This document shows positions 56,599-64,000 of a stretch of 64,000 bases of DNA, in pieces. The stretch is taken from the NCBI RefSeq assembly GCF_008122265.1, contig NZ_CP043042.1, positions 2,232,001-2,296,000 of the forward strand, written 5' to 3'. Below the pieces are notes generated by a model. That model made no database searches and had not been told where the DNA came from. It was given only the letters and a program-made list of their open reading frames with translations. The stretch is from Marinobacter fonticola (GTDB lineage Bacteria > Pseudomonadota > Gammaproteobacteria > Pseudomonadales > Oleiphilaceae). Every line of letters starts with the position of its first letter. The stretch's first letter is position 1. The position numbers and the translations under genes were made by a program.

Positions 56599-57584
56599 AC
56601 CTGCTCCCAATCCGCTGCCATATCAATCACAACCCAGCCACGCTGTTCCGCTTCGTCGAGCCCGCGGTCCAGCGTTCCAATGTGGCTCTCCCGGTCATAA
56701 GCCCATTCCCGCTCACTGTCGGTGTGATGGACAATAAGTCCCAGCCGCGGTCCTTCGCCGGCGGTCGTCCACTCCAGCATCTGGAAGTCGCCATCGGAAT
56801 TGCCGCCGGCGAGAATCGGCCGTTTGCCGATATGGGTATCAATCGCGACCGGCTTCCCTTCTTTATCGTCGATAAACGCGATGCCGGGATCTTTCATCAC
56901 CGTGGGCTTACCGTCCATGACTTCGTAATGGCTCTTTCCGGTACTCCCGATCACCTGATTGGAAGGAACGTTGTAGGCGCTTTCAGAGAAAGCCCGAATG
57001 AAGTGAACCCCGCCGCCCGAGACAATGTAGGTGGTGAACCCTTCATCCCGGAGGTAGCTCAGCAACTCCAGCATGGGTTGAAAGATCATGTCTGAATAAA
57101 CCATTCCGGTGTCCGGATGGGTGGCGCTGGCCAGCCAATCCCCGGCTTCGGCCTGGAACGCATCGACGGAGAGGTTTGAATGAGTGGCGGCGACGATCTC
57201 CAATAGCCCCGCTTTACCGGATTGCACAACGGTTTCCATATCATTCCTGGCCGCCGCTTTGAGGACATCGGACGACAACACGGACGGATCCTCGTCGGCC
57301 ATGGCTTGCAGGCGATCTATGGCAAACATGAACTGGAAATAGACCGGTTTTTCAGCCCAGAGTGTACCGTCGTTGTCGAAAACCGCGATGCGATCTTCCT
57401 GGGGGACGAAGGTATCCGCCTCCGAATTGGTTACCGACTTCACGAAGTTGATGATGGCTGTCTTGGTTTCGGTCTCGTTCCAAGAAGGGAGCGGATCGGC
57501 CTTCGCGGCAATCGAGCTCAGCGCTAACGTAAGCAGAACCACATAGAGATAGAGCTGATGCATCCGTATCAGACTAGGTTTCAT
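56580..57584 (-). CDS. Exported HAD-superfamily phosphatase
   Basis: 334 residues from an ATG at 57584. Signal peptide (LYVVLLTLALSSIAAKA), motif I AVFDNDGTLWAEKP (nucleophile Asp and acid Asp), motif II TYIVSGGG, motif IV GGNSDGDFQML. Periplasmic acid-phosphatase-like hydrolase; substrate unknown. Lies between the sulfatase and moxR on the same strand and may belong to the same transcript. Confidence 0.82.
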   Translation of the reverse strand: MKPSLIRMHQLYLYVVLLTLALSSIAAKADPLPSWNETETKTAIINFVKSVTNSEADTFVPQEDRIAVFDNDGTLWAEKPVYFQFMFAIDRLQAMADEDPSVLSSDVLKAAARNDMETVVQSGKAGLLEIVAATHSNLSVDAFQAEAGDWLASATHPDTGMVYSDMIFQPMLELLSYLRDEGFTTYIVSGGGVHFIRAFSESAYNVPSNQVIGSTGKSHYEVMDGKPTVMKDPGIAFIDDKEGKPVAIDTHIGKRPILAGGNSDGDFQMLEWTTAGEGPRLGLIVHHTDSEREWAYDRESHIGTLDRGLDEAEQRGWVVIDMAADWEQVWPQSP

Positions 57585-57650
57585 GTCGTTTTCCCACGCC
57601 ATGCTTCTGGTTCATTCCGAGGCGCCCGAGCCGGACGCCCCGATGCTGAC

Positions 57651-59307
57651 TTACTGGCGAAGCGCGGGCTGAATGTTCTCGACATTCTGCAAGCGTTTCA
57701 TCAGCTCTTCGTTTCTGAGGGTGTTGTAACCCAGGCCCGCCGCATTAAGCGAGGACCCTGTCTGGTAGGGATAGTCGGCGAACGTGCTAAAGAATTGCTT
57801 GATCTGCTGCTGTACCGGTACGAACGTCCACATCGTATTCTCGGCGTACCAGCGCAAATACATTTCTGATTCCTTCCAAGCCTTTTCGTAGGGATCGGCA
57901 CGTAAATGGATGACTTTCGGCCATGTCGGAACTTCGCGAATAGCGCTACTGATATCGCCGGTCAGGATAGCGAAATGTATTTTCCAGTCGCCCACCCTGG
58001 CAGCGTTCAGATTGCCGCCCTGATCGAAATAGAAGATCTCGTTGCGAGGGCTCTCATCCACCTTGCCGGACAGGAACGGCAGCATGTTGTAGCCGTCCAG
58101 ATGGACTTTCCACTCTTTACCATTGAGGGACGCGCCCTCTTTCAGGTCCTCGACAATGTTGTCGTCGCCGACCGCGGCGGCAAAGGTCGGGAACCAGTCT
58201 TCCTGACTGATGATGTCGTTAATTTTTTGACCGGGCTCGATCACGCCAGGCCATTTGACCACCAGCGGCACTCGGAAGCCGCCCTCCCAGGTGGTGCCCT
58301 TCTCCCCATGAAAAGGCGTGGTGCCGCCATCCGGCCAGGAAACGGTTTCCGCGCCGTTGTCCGTCGAGTAGATCACCACGGTGTTGTCGGCGATGCCCAG
58401 TTCGTCGAGTTTGTCGAGTAATTGGCCGACTTGCTTGTCGTGCTCCACCATGCCATCGGGATAGAGACCGACACCGGTCACGCCCTCCGATTCCTCTTTC
58501 AGATGGGTCCAGACGTGCATGCGGGTCGCGTTATACCAGACGAAAAACGGCTTGCCCTGTTGATTAGCCCGATCAATGAAATCCAGAGCCGCAGCCATGA
58601 ATTCCTCATCGACGGTTTCCATGCGTTTGCGGGTTAGCGGACCTGTATCTTCGATCTCCCCATCAGCGGACGCCTTAAGTACGCCGCGTGGACCGAACTT
58701 TTCGCGGAATTTCTGATCCTTGGGGTAGTAATAGCTCTCGGGCTCTTCTTCGGCGTTCAGGTGGTATAGATTGCCAAAAAACTCGTCGAAGCCATGGTTA
58801 GTGGGCAGGTGCTTATCCTGATCGCCCAGGTGGTTCTTGCCGAACTGTCCGGCGGTATATCCATGCTCTTTGAGCATGTCCGCTATGGTGGGCGACCAGT
58901 CCGGAATGCCATGTTCGGAGCCCGGCATGCCAATGGTTAACAGTCCGGTCCGGAAAGGGTGCTGGCCGAGGATGAACGAGGCTCGTCCGGCAGTGCAGGA
59001 CTGCTGGGCGTAGGCGTCGGTAAACATGGCGCCTTCCTGCGCCAGACTGTCGATGTTCGGGGTTTGGTACCCCATGACGCCGTGGTTATAGGCGCTGACA
59101 TTATGGACCCCAATGTCATCGCCCCAAATGACCAGGAAATTCGGTTTTTTTTCCGCTCTGCTGGCCGCCCTGGCTGTTTTGAGTGTTCTATTTGCTTTGA
59201 GTGCTCTGACTGTTGTCGGTCTGCTGAGCGGATGACGCTGCCGCCAATGTGCACAGGCTAACAATGGCCGCCAGCCGAAGCCCAACACGGCGTATCGTGT
59301 ATCGCAT
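57651..59307 (-). pseudogene. Arylsulfatase with out-of-frame signal peptide
   Basis: The catalytic body (about 520 residues) is open: NFLVIWGDDIGVHN (metal site), CTAGR in the formylglycine motif (C-x-A-x-R form), FGKNHLGDQDKHL, YSTDNGAETVSWPDGG. An ATG at 59307 with GAGGAT upstream starts a good signal peptide (LRLAAIVSLCTLAAASSAQQ), but that frame meets TAG at 59188-59190 and is offset from the body by one base; the A8/T8 run at 59145-59152 is the likely shift point. The body frame has no convincing start of its own. It is either inactivated or carries sequence errors. Confidence 0.8.
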
Positions 59308-59660
59308 GATGCTATCCTCGGGTTTGAGTGCTCGTCCTGAACAACCAGCCAGCAACTGCGATACGACTCTGTGGCACTATCTCATCAGGCTTATGTACGT
59401 CTCCATTAAGATCGTTAAGTTAATTTAGACGATATTTATTCGATGTGTACATCGAAGCGGTTCATCGGTCGCAAAAATTTCACACGCCGTACATATATCC
59501 CGGGTTTAGAAGACGCCTCGCTGCCGGCTTGCATCCCCTCTTTGACAAATCGCTAATAACCTATCAAGGCTACGGGGTGTACGATGAGGGTCTACACTCA
59601 AGGAGCCTCTGGATAACTCCTTAAACTTACAGCGTCCGCTTTACCCGGGAACAATCACGC
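59308..59660. other. Divergent intergenic region
   Basis: About 350 bp between the sulfatase and fabH starts. No gene seen. It contains the dyad at 59440-59455 and must hold both promoters. Confidence 0.55.
59440..59455. promoter_or_regulatory. TCGATGT-GT-ACATCGA dyad
   Basis: Perfect 7-base arms with a 2-base centre in an AT-rich promoter-like region; operator candidate for the sulfatase or fabH. Binding protein unknown. Confidence 0.4.
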
Positions 59661-60629
59661 ATGCCTTACGCTCGAATCATCGGTACCGGTTCATACCTGC
59701 CTCAAAAAGTCCTGACTAACAAAGATATGGAAAAGATCGTGGACACCACCGATCAGTGGATACGTGAGCGCACGGGTATCGAGCAGCGCCATATCGCAGC
59801 TGCGGACGAGACGGCGGTGGACCTTGCTGAGCAGGCGAGCCTTCGCGCTATCGAGGCTGCTGGCGTCAATCCCCAGGACATCGATCTGATCGTCTTCGCG
59901 ACCTCCACGCCGGACAAGATCTTCCCCAGCTGTGCCTGCATCCTCCAGGCCCGGTTAGGCATCCAGGGATGCCCGGCTTTCGATATCCAGGCGGTGTGCA
60001 GTGGGTTCGTTTACGCCCTCTCGACAGCGGATAAGTTCATCAAAACCGGCGCCAGTAAAAAGGCACTGGTCATTGGCTCGGAAGTTTTCTCTCGCATCGT
60101 GAACTGGGACGATCGCGGCACCTGCGTGCTATTCGGCGATGGCGCTGGCGCCGTGGTGCTGGAAGCCAGCGAGGAAACCGGGATTCTCTCCACGCATATT
60201 CATGCGGACGGGCAGTATGAAGACCTGTTGCATGTGCCGTGTGGGATTTCCGATGATTTCGAGCGGGTAAAGGCCGGAAAGGCCTTCATCGAGATGAAGG
60301 GCAATGAGGTATTCAAGGTCGCCGTGAATACCCTCGGCAAGATCGTCGACGAGACCCTGGACGCGAACCAGATGCAGAAGTCGGATATCGACTGGCTGGT
60401 GCCCCATCAGGCAAATCTGCGCATTATCTCCGCGACCGCGAAGAAACTGAATATGTCCATGGATCAGGTGGTGGTCACGGTCAACGAACACGGCAACACT
60501 TCCGCGGCATCTATTCCTCTCGCGCTGGACGTGGCAGTGCGCGATGGGCGCATCAAGAAAAACGAAGTGGTGCTGCTGGAAGCATTCGGCGGCGGGTTTA
60601 CCTGGGGGTCGGCACTGCTTCGCTATTGA
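59661..60629 (+). CDS. fabH: 3-oxoacyl-ACP synthase III
   Basis: 322 residues, full length. Condenses acetyl-CoA with malonyl-ACP to start fatty acid synthesis. Catalytic triad visible: Cys113 in [11 protein letters not shown], His in [11 protein letters not shown] (about 249) and Asn in [12 protein letters not shown] (about 279). It stands alone here, away from plsX/fabD/fabG, so it may be a second KAS III with a special primer or a relocated housekeeping copy. Confidence 0.92.
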   Translation: MPYARIIGTGSYLPQKVLTNKDMEKIVDTTDQWIRERTGIEQRHIAAADETAVDLAEQASLRAIEAAGVNPQDIDLIVFATSTPDKIFPSCACILQARLGIQGCPAFDIQAVCSGFVYALSTADKFIKTGASKKALVIGSEVFSRIVNWDDRGTCVLFGDGAGAVVLEASEETGILSTHIHADGQYEDLLHVPCGISDDFERVKAGKAFIEMKGNEVFKVAVNTLGKIVDETLDANQMQKSDIDWLVPHQANLRIISATAKKLNMSMDQVVVTVNEHGNTSAASIPLALDVAVRDGRIKKNEVVLLEAFGGGFTWGSALLRY

Positions 60630-60674
60630 GTCGGCAATTCGGACATATCTGTGGTGTCGTCAACGAAGCTCGAA

Positions 60675-61463
60675 TCAACGCATCGAAGCGCTCATATGAC
60701 TCCCGATGACGCTGTCGATGTCCCATTTCCGCTGCAATTTTTCGATGGCCGACGCGTTGACTGCGAGGAATGTGTCGAATTGGCGTATCAGTTGGACGTG
60801 ATTGATCGAGCTGAGCCGGTAATGGCTCGAATGCGAGGGCAACCCGGCGCGAAAACTGAACTTATCGTTCTCTGACCAATTACGGGTTCGCCACTCGACA
60901 ATGCCGATATTGGCAAATACGGCATCGACCCGTTCTAACACCATGACGGAAAGCAACCCCTCGTAATCGGACGTTTCAAGGTACTGAAGGTTCAGGCCGT
61001 CCAGCACGTTGAGCTTGTCCCTTGCCACGTCGAAACCTCGAATGATGCCCACCCTGGCCCCCGGCTGGAGCGTCCTCACGCCATTCCTGACTAAATAGCC
61101 GTCGACGAAGGGCGCGACCTTATCGCTATAGGCCACCGTCACTCCCTCTTTGTCGACAAGATCCCACTCACTATTGTCGGGAAACCTGAAATCGACATCG
61201 CCCTTGATCACGGAAGCGGTCAGTCGCTTGATAGGCAAACTGACAAAGCGAAACTCGATATCCTGACTTTCGGCAAATAACCTCAACAGCTCGATCACAA
61301 AGCCGCTGGGCACCCCTTCCTTGCCGCTAAAGTAAGGAAGGTGATCAATTTCTTCGATGCCAACGGTGTAGACCGGACGTTCAGATGCAAGTGAGAATGG
61401 AACGGAGAGCGGAATTGAGAAAAGGGAGAAGCAAGCCAGCGTGATGCAAATCAGATAACGCAT
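60675..61463 (-). CDS. Periplasmic substrate-binding protein (SBP_bac_3-like)
   Basis: 262 residues with a signal peptide (LACFSLFSIPLSVPFSLA). Type 2 periplasmic-binding fold: YFSGKEGVPSGFVIELLRLF at the start, then ARVGIIRGFDVARDKL and a hinge. No permease genes adjoin, so it may act as a sensor-like or orphan binding protein. Convergent with fabH. Ligand unknown. Confidence 0.72.
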   Translation of the reverse strand: MRYLICITLACFSLFSIPLSVPFSLASERPVYTVGIEEIDHLPYFSGKEGVPSGFVIELLRLFAESQDIEFRFVSLPIKRLTASVIKGDVDFRFPDNSEWDLVDKEGVTVAYSDKVAPFVDGYLVRNGVRTLQPGARVGIIRGFDVARDKLNVLDGLNLQYLETSDYEGLLSVMVLERVDAVFANIGIVEWRTRNWSENDKFSFRAGLPSHSSHYRLSSINHVQLIRQFDTFLAVNASAIEKLQRKWDIDSVIGSHMSASMR

Positions 61464-61613
61464 GGGAACATTCCAGTCTGAAAAGCGACCCCGTCCCTAG
61501 GCCTGAACGTGCTGCATCAGATTAAAGTTAAATGATGACATTCCAGCGACAACATTAAATTGAAGTATGGTATCGCCCTGCCAAAAGTGCAACGCCAAAC
61601 AGTGCACCGAGAA

Positions 61614-61635
61614 CGAGGGGCCCGATGGCCCCTCG
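61614..61635 (-). terminator. Hairpin after the aldehyde dehydrogenase gene
   Basis: CGAGGGGCC pairs with GGCCCCTCG around CGAT, 16 bp past the minus-strand stop. A short T-rich tail follows. Probable terminator of the sugar-pathway operon. Confidence 0.65.
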
Positions 61636-61650
61636 AAAACCTTGCAGATG

Positions 61651-63243
61651 CTACAGGGCGTCCCGGCTGAAGGCGCCGTCGACGAGGCGTAATAACGCCA
61701 GCGGGTTGGCATTCTTGACCGCATCCGGCAGCGCCGCGTCTGGCATATTCTGGTAGCACAAGGGTCGAAGGTAACGTTCGATGGCAAGGCTGCCGACGGA
61801 CGTCCCACGCGCGTCGGACGTTGCCGGATATGGCCCGCCGTGGACCATGGCGTCGTTGACCTCAACGCCCGTCGGATAACCATTGAACAGCAGGCGTCCG
61901 ACTTTTTGCTCCAGCACTGCGAGCAATTCGCGACGGTCGCGAAGTTCGCTATCGTCGCCGGAAAACACCGTTGCCGTAAGTTGGCCGTTTAAGGCTCGGG
62001 CGGCAGCCAGCATCTCATCGGCCCCATCTACTTCAACGACCACCGTGACCGGTCCGAACACTTCCTCGAGCAATGGCGATTCGCCTGTCTCCTTTTGTGA
62101 CAACAGCAGGTGCTTGTCGGCAGTAAAGAGGCGTGCGGCGGCCTGATTGTCGCCACCCTGGCCGACGGAAACTTCCTCGACGCCTTGCAAGCCCTTGAGC
62201 CGTTCGACGCCCCGGCCGTAGTTCTCGACGATCCCCGCATTCAGCATAGTTTGCGGGGCCTGGTCGGCAATCGCCGCGCTCAGTTTCTCGATGAATGCGC
62301 CGGAAGCAGTGGAGCGTTCGACGATGACCAGACCGGGGTTGGTGCAAAATTGTCCGCAGCCCTGGGCCACGGAGCCGGCCAGCCCTTTGGCAATCTCCTC
62401 ACCTTTTTGCTCGAGGGCGCCACTGAGCATGAACACGGGGTTGATGCTCGACATCTCCGCAAACACCGGTATCGGTTCCGGCCGCGTATTGGCAAGATCG
62501 AACAGCGCGCGCCCGCCTTTCTGCGAACCGGTGAAGCCCACTGCTTTGATCGCAGGCTCTTGAACCAGTTGGGCGCCCACACGGTCGCCGTAGATCATAT
62601 TGAAGACGCCCTTGGGCATGCCGGTTTTTTCCACGGCCCGCTCGATGGCGTTGGCGACGCACTCGGACGTCACCATGTGGCCCGGATGGGCTTTCACGAC
62701 GACCGGGCAGCCCGCAGCCAATGCCGAGGCGGTATCGCCCCCGGCCACCGAGAAAGCAAAAGGAAAGTTGCTGGCGCCAAAAACCGCGACAGGACCCAGC
62801 GCGATCTTCATCTGGCGGATGTCCGGTTTGGGCGGCTGCTTTTGCGGATCGCCGCGATCAATCCGGGCGCCATAGAAGTCACCCCGGCGGACGACACTGG
62901 CGAACAGCCGAAGCTGGTTGCTGGTGCGCGACCGCTCCCCTTTCAATCGCGCCTCCGGCAGTGCGCTCTCGCGCTGGACTTCGGCGATGACGTCGTCGCC
63001 CAGGTCATCGATTTCATCGGCAATGGCGTCCAGGAAATCCGCCCGCGTGTTGGGGTCGGTTTCGCGGTAGTCCACAAAGGCCTTGGCGGCTGCCTGGGCT
63101 GCTGCCGTCACCTCGTCGGCGGTCGCTTCCTTGAACGCGACCGCGTAGGCCTCGCCGGTATTGGCGTCGAGACTTTGCAGGGTGACCTGGCCAGCGGCCT
63201 TGCGTTGGCCGCCGATGTACTGTTGCCCGAGTATGTGGCTCAT
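61651..63243 (-). CDS. Alpha-ketoglutaric semialdehyde dehydrogenase (2,5-dioxovalerate dehydrogenase)
   Basis: 530 residues, the longer ALDH subgroup used in non-phosphorylative sugar oxidation. PVAVFGASNFPFAFSVAGGD (cofactor region), catalytic Glu in VFAEMSSINPVFML and Cys in QGCGQFCTNPGLVIVE. AGGAGG stands 5 bases before the ATG. It converts 2-oxoglutarate semialdehyde to 2-oxoglutarate. The next gene upstream is an FAA-hydrolase-family dehydratase-like protein, matching the arabinose/xylose or hexuronate oxidative routes. Confidence 0.87.
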   Translation of the reverse strand: MSHILGQQYIGGQRKAAGQVTLQSLDANTGEAYAVAFKEATADEVTAAAQAAAKAFVDYRETDPNTRADFLDAIADEIDDLGDDVIAEVQRESALPEARLKGERSRTSNQLRLFASVVRRGDFYGARIDRGDPQKQPPKPDIRQMKIALGPVAVFGASNFPFAFSVAGGDTASALAAGCPVVVKAHPGHMVTSECVANAIERAVEKTGMPKGVFNMIYGDRVGAQLVQEPAIKAVGFTGSQKGGRALFDLANTRPEPIPVFAEMSSINPVFMLSGALEQKGEEIAKGLAGSVAQGCGQFCTNPGLVIVERSTASGAFIEKLSAAIADQAPQTMLNAGIVENYGRGVERLKGLQGVEEVSVGQGGDNQAAARLFTADKHLLLSQKETGESPLLEEVFGPVTVVVEVDGADEMLAAARALNGQLTATVFSGDDSELRDRRELLAVLEQKVGRLLFNGYPTGVEVNDAMVHGGPYPATSDARGTSVGSLAIERYLRPLCYQNMPDAALPDAVKNANPLALLRLVDGAFSRDAL

Positions 63244-63295
63244 TTCGTCCTCCTGTTCGTCATCCTGATAGATAGACTTGGTAATGGGTTTTGGC

Positions 63296-64000
63296 TTAAA
63301 GCTCCAACACGCTCACCGGTACCGGCTTTAGCCGTGCCAAAGGGTTTCGCAGCACAGGACCAAAGGCCTCCGCCTCGATCTCGAAAACATCGCCCTCCCG
63401 GGTGGCGACATCGTCGGCGCAGCTCAGCGTTGCGGTGCCGAAGAAATGCACATGAACGTCGCCGGGGCGGCGGAACTGGGCATACTTGAAGTGGTGGGCT
63501 TCGAGATTGGCGATGCTGTGGCACATATTGGCTTCACCGGACAGGAAGGGCTTCTCCCAGAGCACCTGGCCGTCCCGGCGAATGCGGGATATCCCCCGGA
63601 CATCGTCAGGCAAGGTTCCAAGCCGCAGGGCCGGCCCGAATGCACAGGCACGCAGCTTGGAATGCGCCAGGTAAAGGTAGTTCTGGCGTTCCGTCACGTG
63701 ATCGGAAAACTCGTTGCCCAGCACAAAACCGAGCCGCCGTGGCTGGCCCCGGCTGTCGACGATATAGATGCCGGCGATTTCCGGCTCCTCTCCGCCATCC
63801 AGAGCGAAGCTGGGTGATTTCAGGGCTTCGCCCGGCGCCACGACAATGCTGCCGTCGCCTTTGTAGAACCATTCCGGCTGAACGCCCTCCATGCCATCCA
63901 CTGGTTTTCCGCCATCCAACCCCAGACGAAACATGCGCATGGAGTCGGTCAGCGACTCGGCGTTGTCCAGTTGCCGGTGCATCTTGTCTCTGCCTTCGGC
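63296..64000 (-). CDS. FAA-hydrolase-family protein, AraD1-like (cut by window end)
   Basis: The frame is open to base 64000, so the N-terminus lies outside; the ATG at 63982 is internal. About 234 residues remain: MFRLGLDGGKPVDG, GEEPEIAGIYIVDSRGQPRR with the metal-binding Glu pair, LGFVLGNEFSDHVTERQNYL and DVHVHFFGTATLSCADDV. This pattern fits AraD1, a 2-keto-3-deoxy-pentonate dehydratase-like protein of the FAH family. It precedes the semialdehyde dehydrogenase by 52 bp, consistent with consecutive steps. Confidence 0.8.
   Translation of the reverse strand, partial: AEGRDKMHRQLDNAESLTDSMRMFRLGLDGGKPVDGMEGVQPEWFYKGDGSIVVAPGEALKSPSFALDGGEEPEIAGIYIVDSRGQPRRLGFVLGNEFSDHVTERQNYLYLAHSKLRACAFGPALRLGTLPDDVRGISRIRRDGQVLWEKPFLSGEANMCHSIANLEAHHFKYAQFRRPGDVHVHFFGTATLSCADDVATREGDVFEIEAEAFGPVLRNPLARLKPVPVSVLEL

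Overview
The window looks like a chromosome segment of a marine gammaproteobacterium, most likely Marinobacter or a close relative. This rests on gene content (a complete vibrioferrin siderophore locus, polyamine/GABA catabolism, a Tn3-family mercury transposon, moderately high G+C) and not on any marker gene, so the genus is an inference. No rRNA, tRNA or CRISPR array was seen.

Layout. 1-3.6 kb: 3' end of a GMC oxidoreductase, an IS3 orfA remnant, a DUF5666 lipoprotein and a decayed second GMC fragment. 3.7-10.4 kb and 28.9-31.7 kb: a GABA/putrescine catabolic region (LysR regulator, gabD, gabT, puuB-like oxidase, NhaC-family antiporter, then the opposing puuA-like ligase and a glutamine amidotransferase). 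The antiporter gene is cut in two by an 18,493-bp transposon (10438-28930) with 48-bp terminal inverted repeats and a 5-bp AGGCG target duplication; removing the element restores one open reading frame. 31.9-46.7 kb: a full vibrioferrin uptake and synthesis locus (pvuABCDE, pvsABCDE) with Fur-box-like sites and, at its head, an HpcH/HpaI-family gene resembling the siderophore citrate synthase SbnG. 46.8-49.2 kb: a LuxR-type regulator convergent with a puuC-like aldehyde dehydrogenase. 49.2-59.3 kb: corA, then a MoxR/DUF58/VWA (Bat-type) operon preceded by an HAD phosphatase and an arylsulfatase whose signal peptide is out of frame. 59.7-64 kb: a lone fabH, a periplasmic binding protein, and an alpha-ketoglutaric semialdehyde dehydrogenase next to an FAA-hydrolase-family (AraD1-like) gene, the end of an oxidative sugar pathway.

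The transposon carries the Tn4651-type recombination set (tnpA, coiled-coil tnpT, tyrosine recombinase tnpS with a candidate core site between tnpT and tnpS). Its cargo is arsenic genes, glutamate dehydrogenase, a truncated haemoglobin, ccdA and two mercury modules. One mer module has collapsed to a deleted merR, the merA 3' end, merC and a merD scrap. The other has merR, T, P, F, A, B and a merD-like gene, but only merR and merT are free of visible frameshifts. Most other cargo genes carry single-base indels or stop codons, while the chromosome around the element is almost intact.

How parts work together. Putrescine would be glutamylated (PuuA), oxidised (PuuB, PuuC), deglutamylated by the amidotransferase, then GABA taken to succinate by GabT and GabD. 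Related TACCCC/GGGGTA elements lie upstream of gabD, puuB, puuA and puuC, suggesting common control. In the vibrioferrin locus a dedicated citrate synthase would feed the siderophore under iron starvation.
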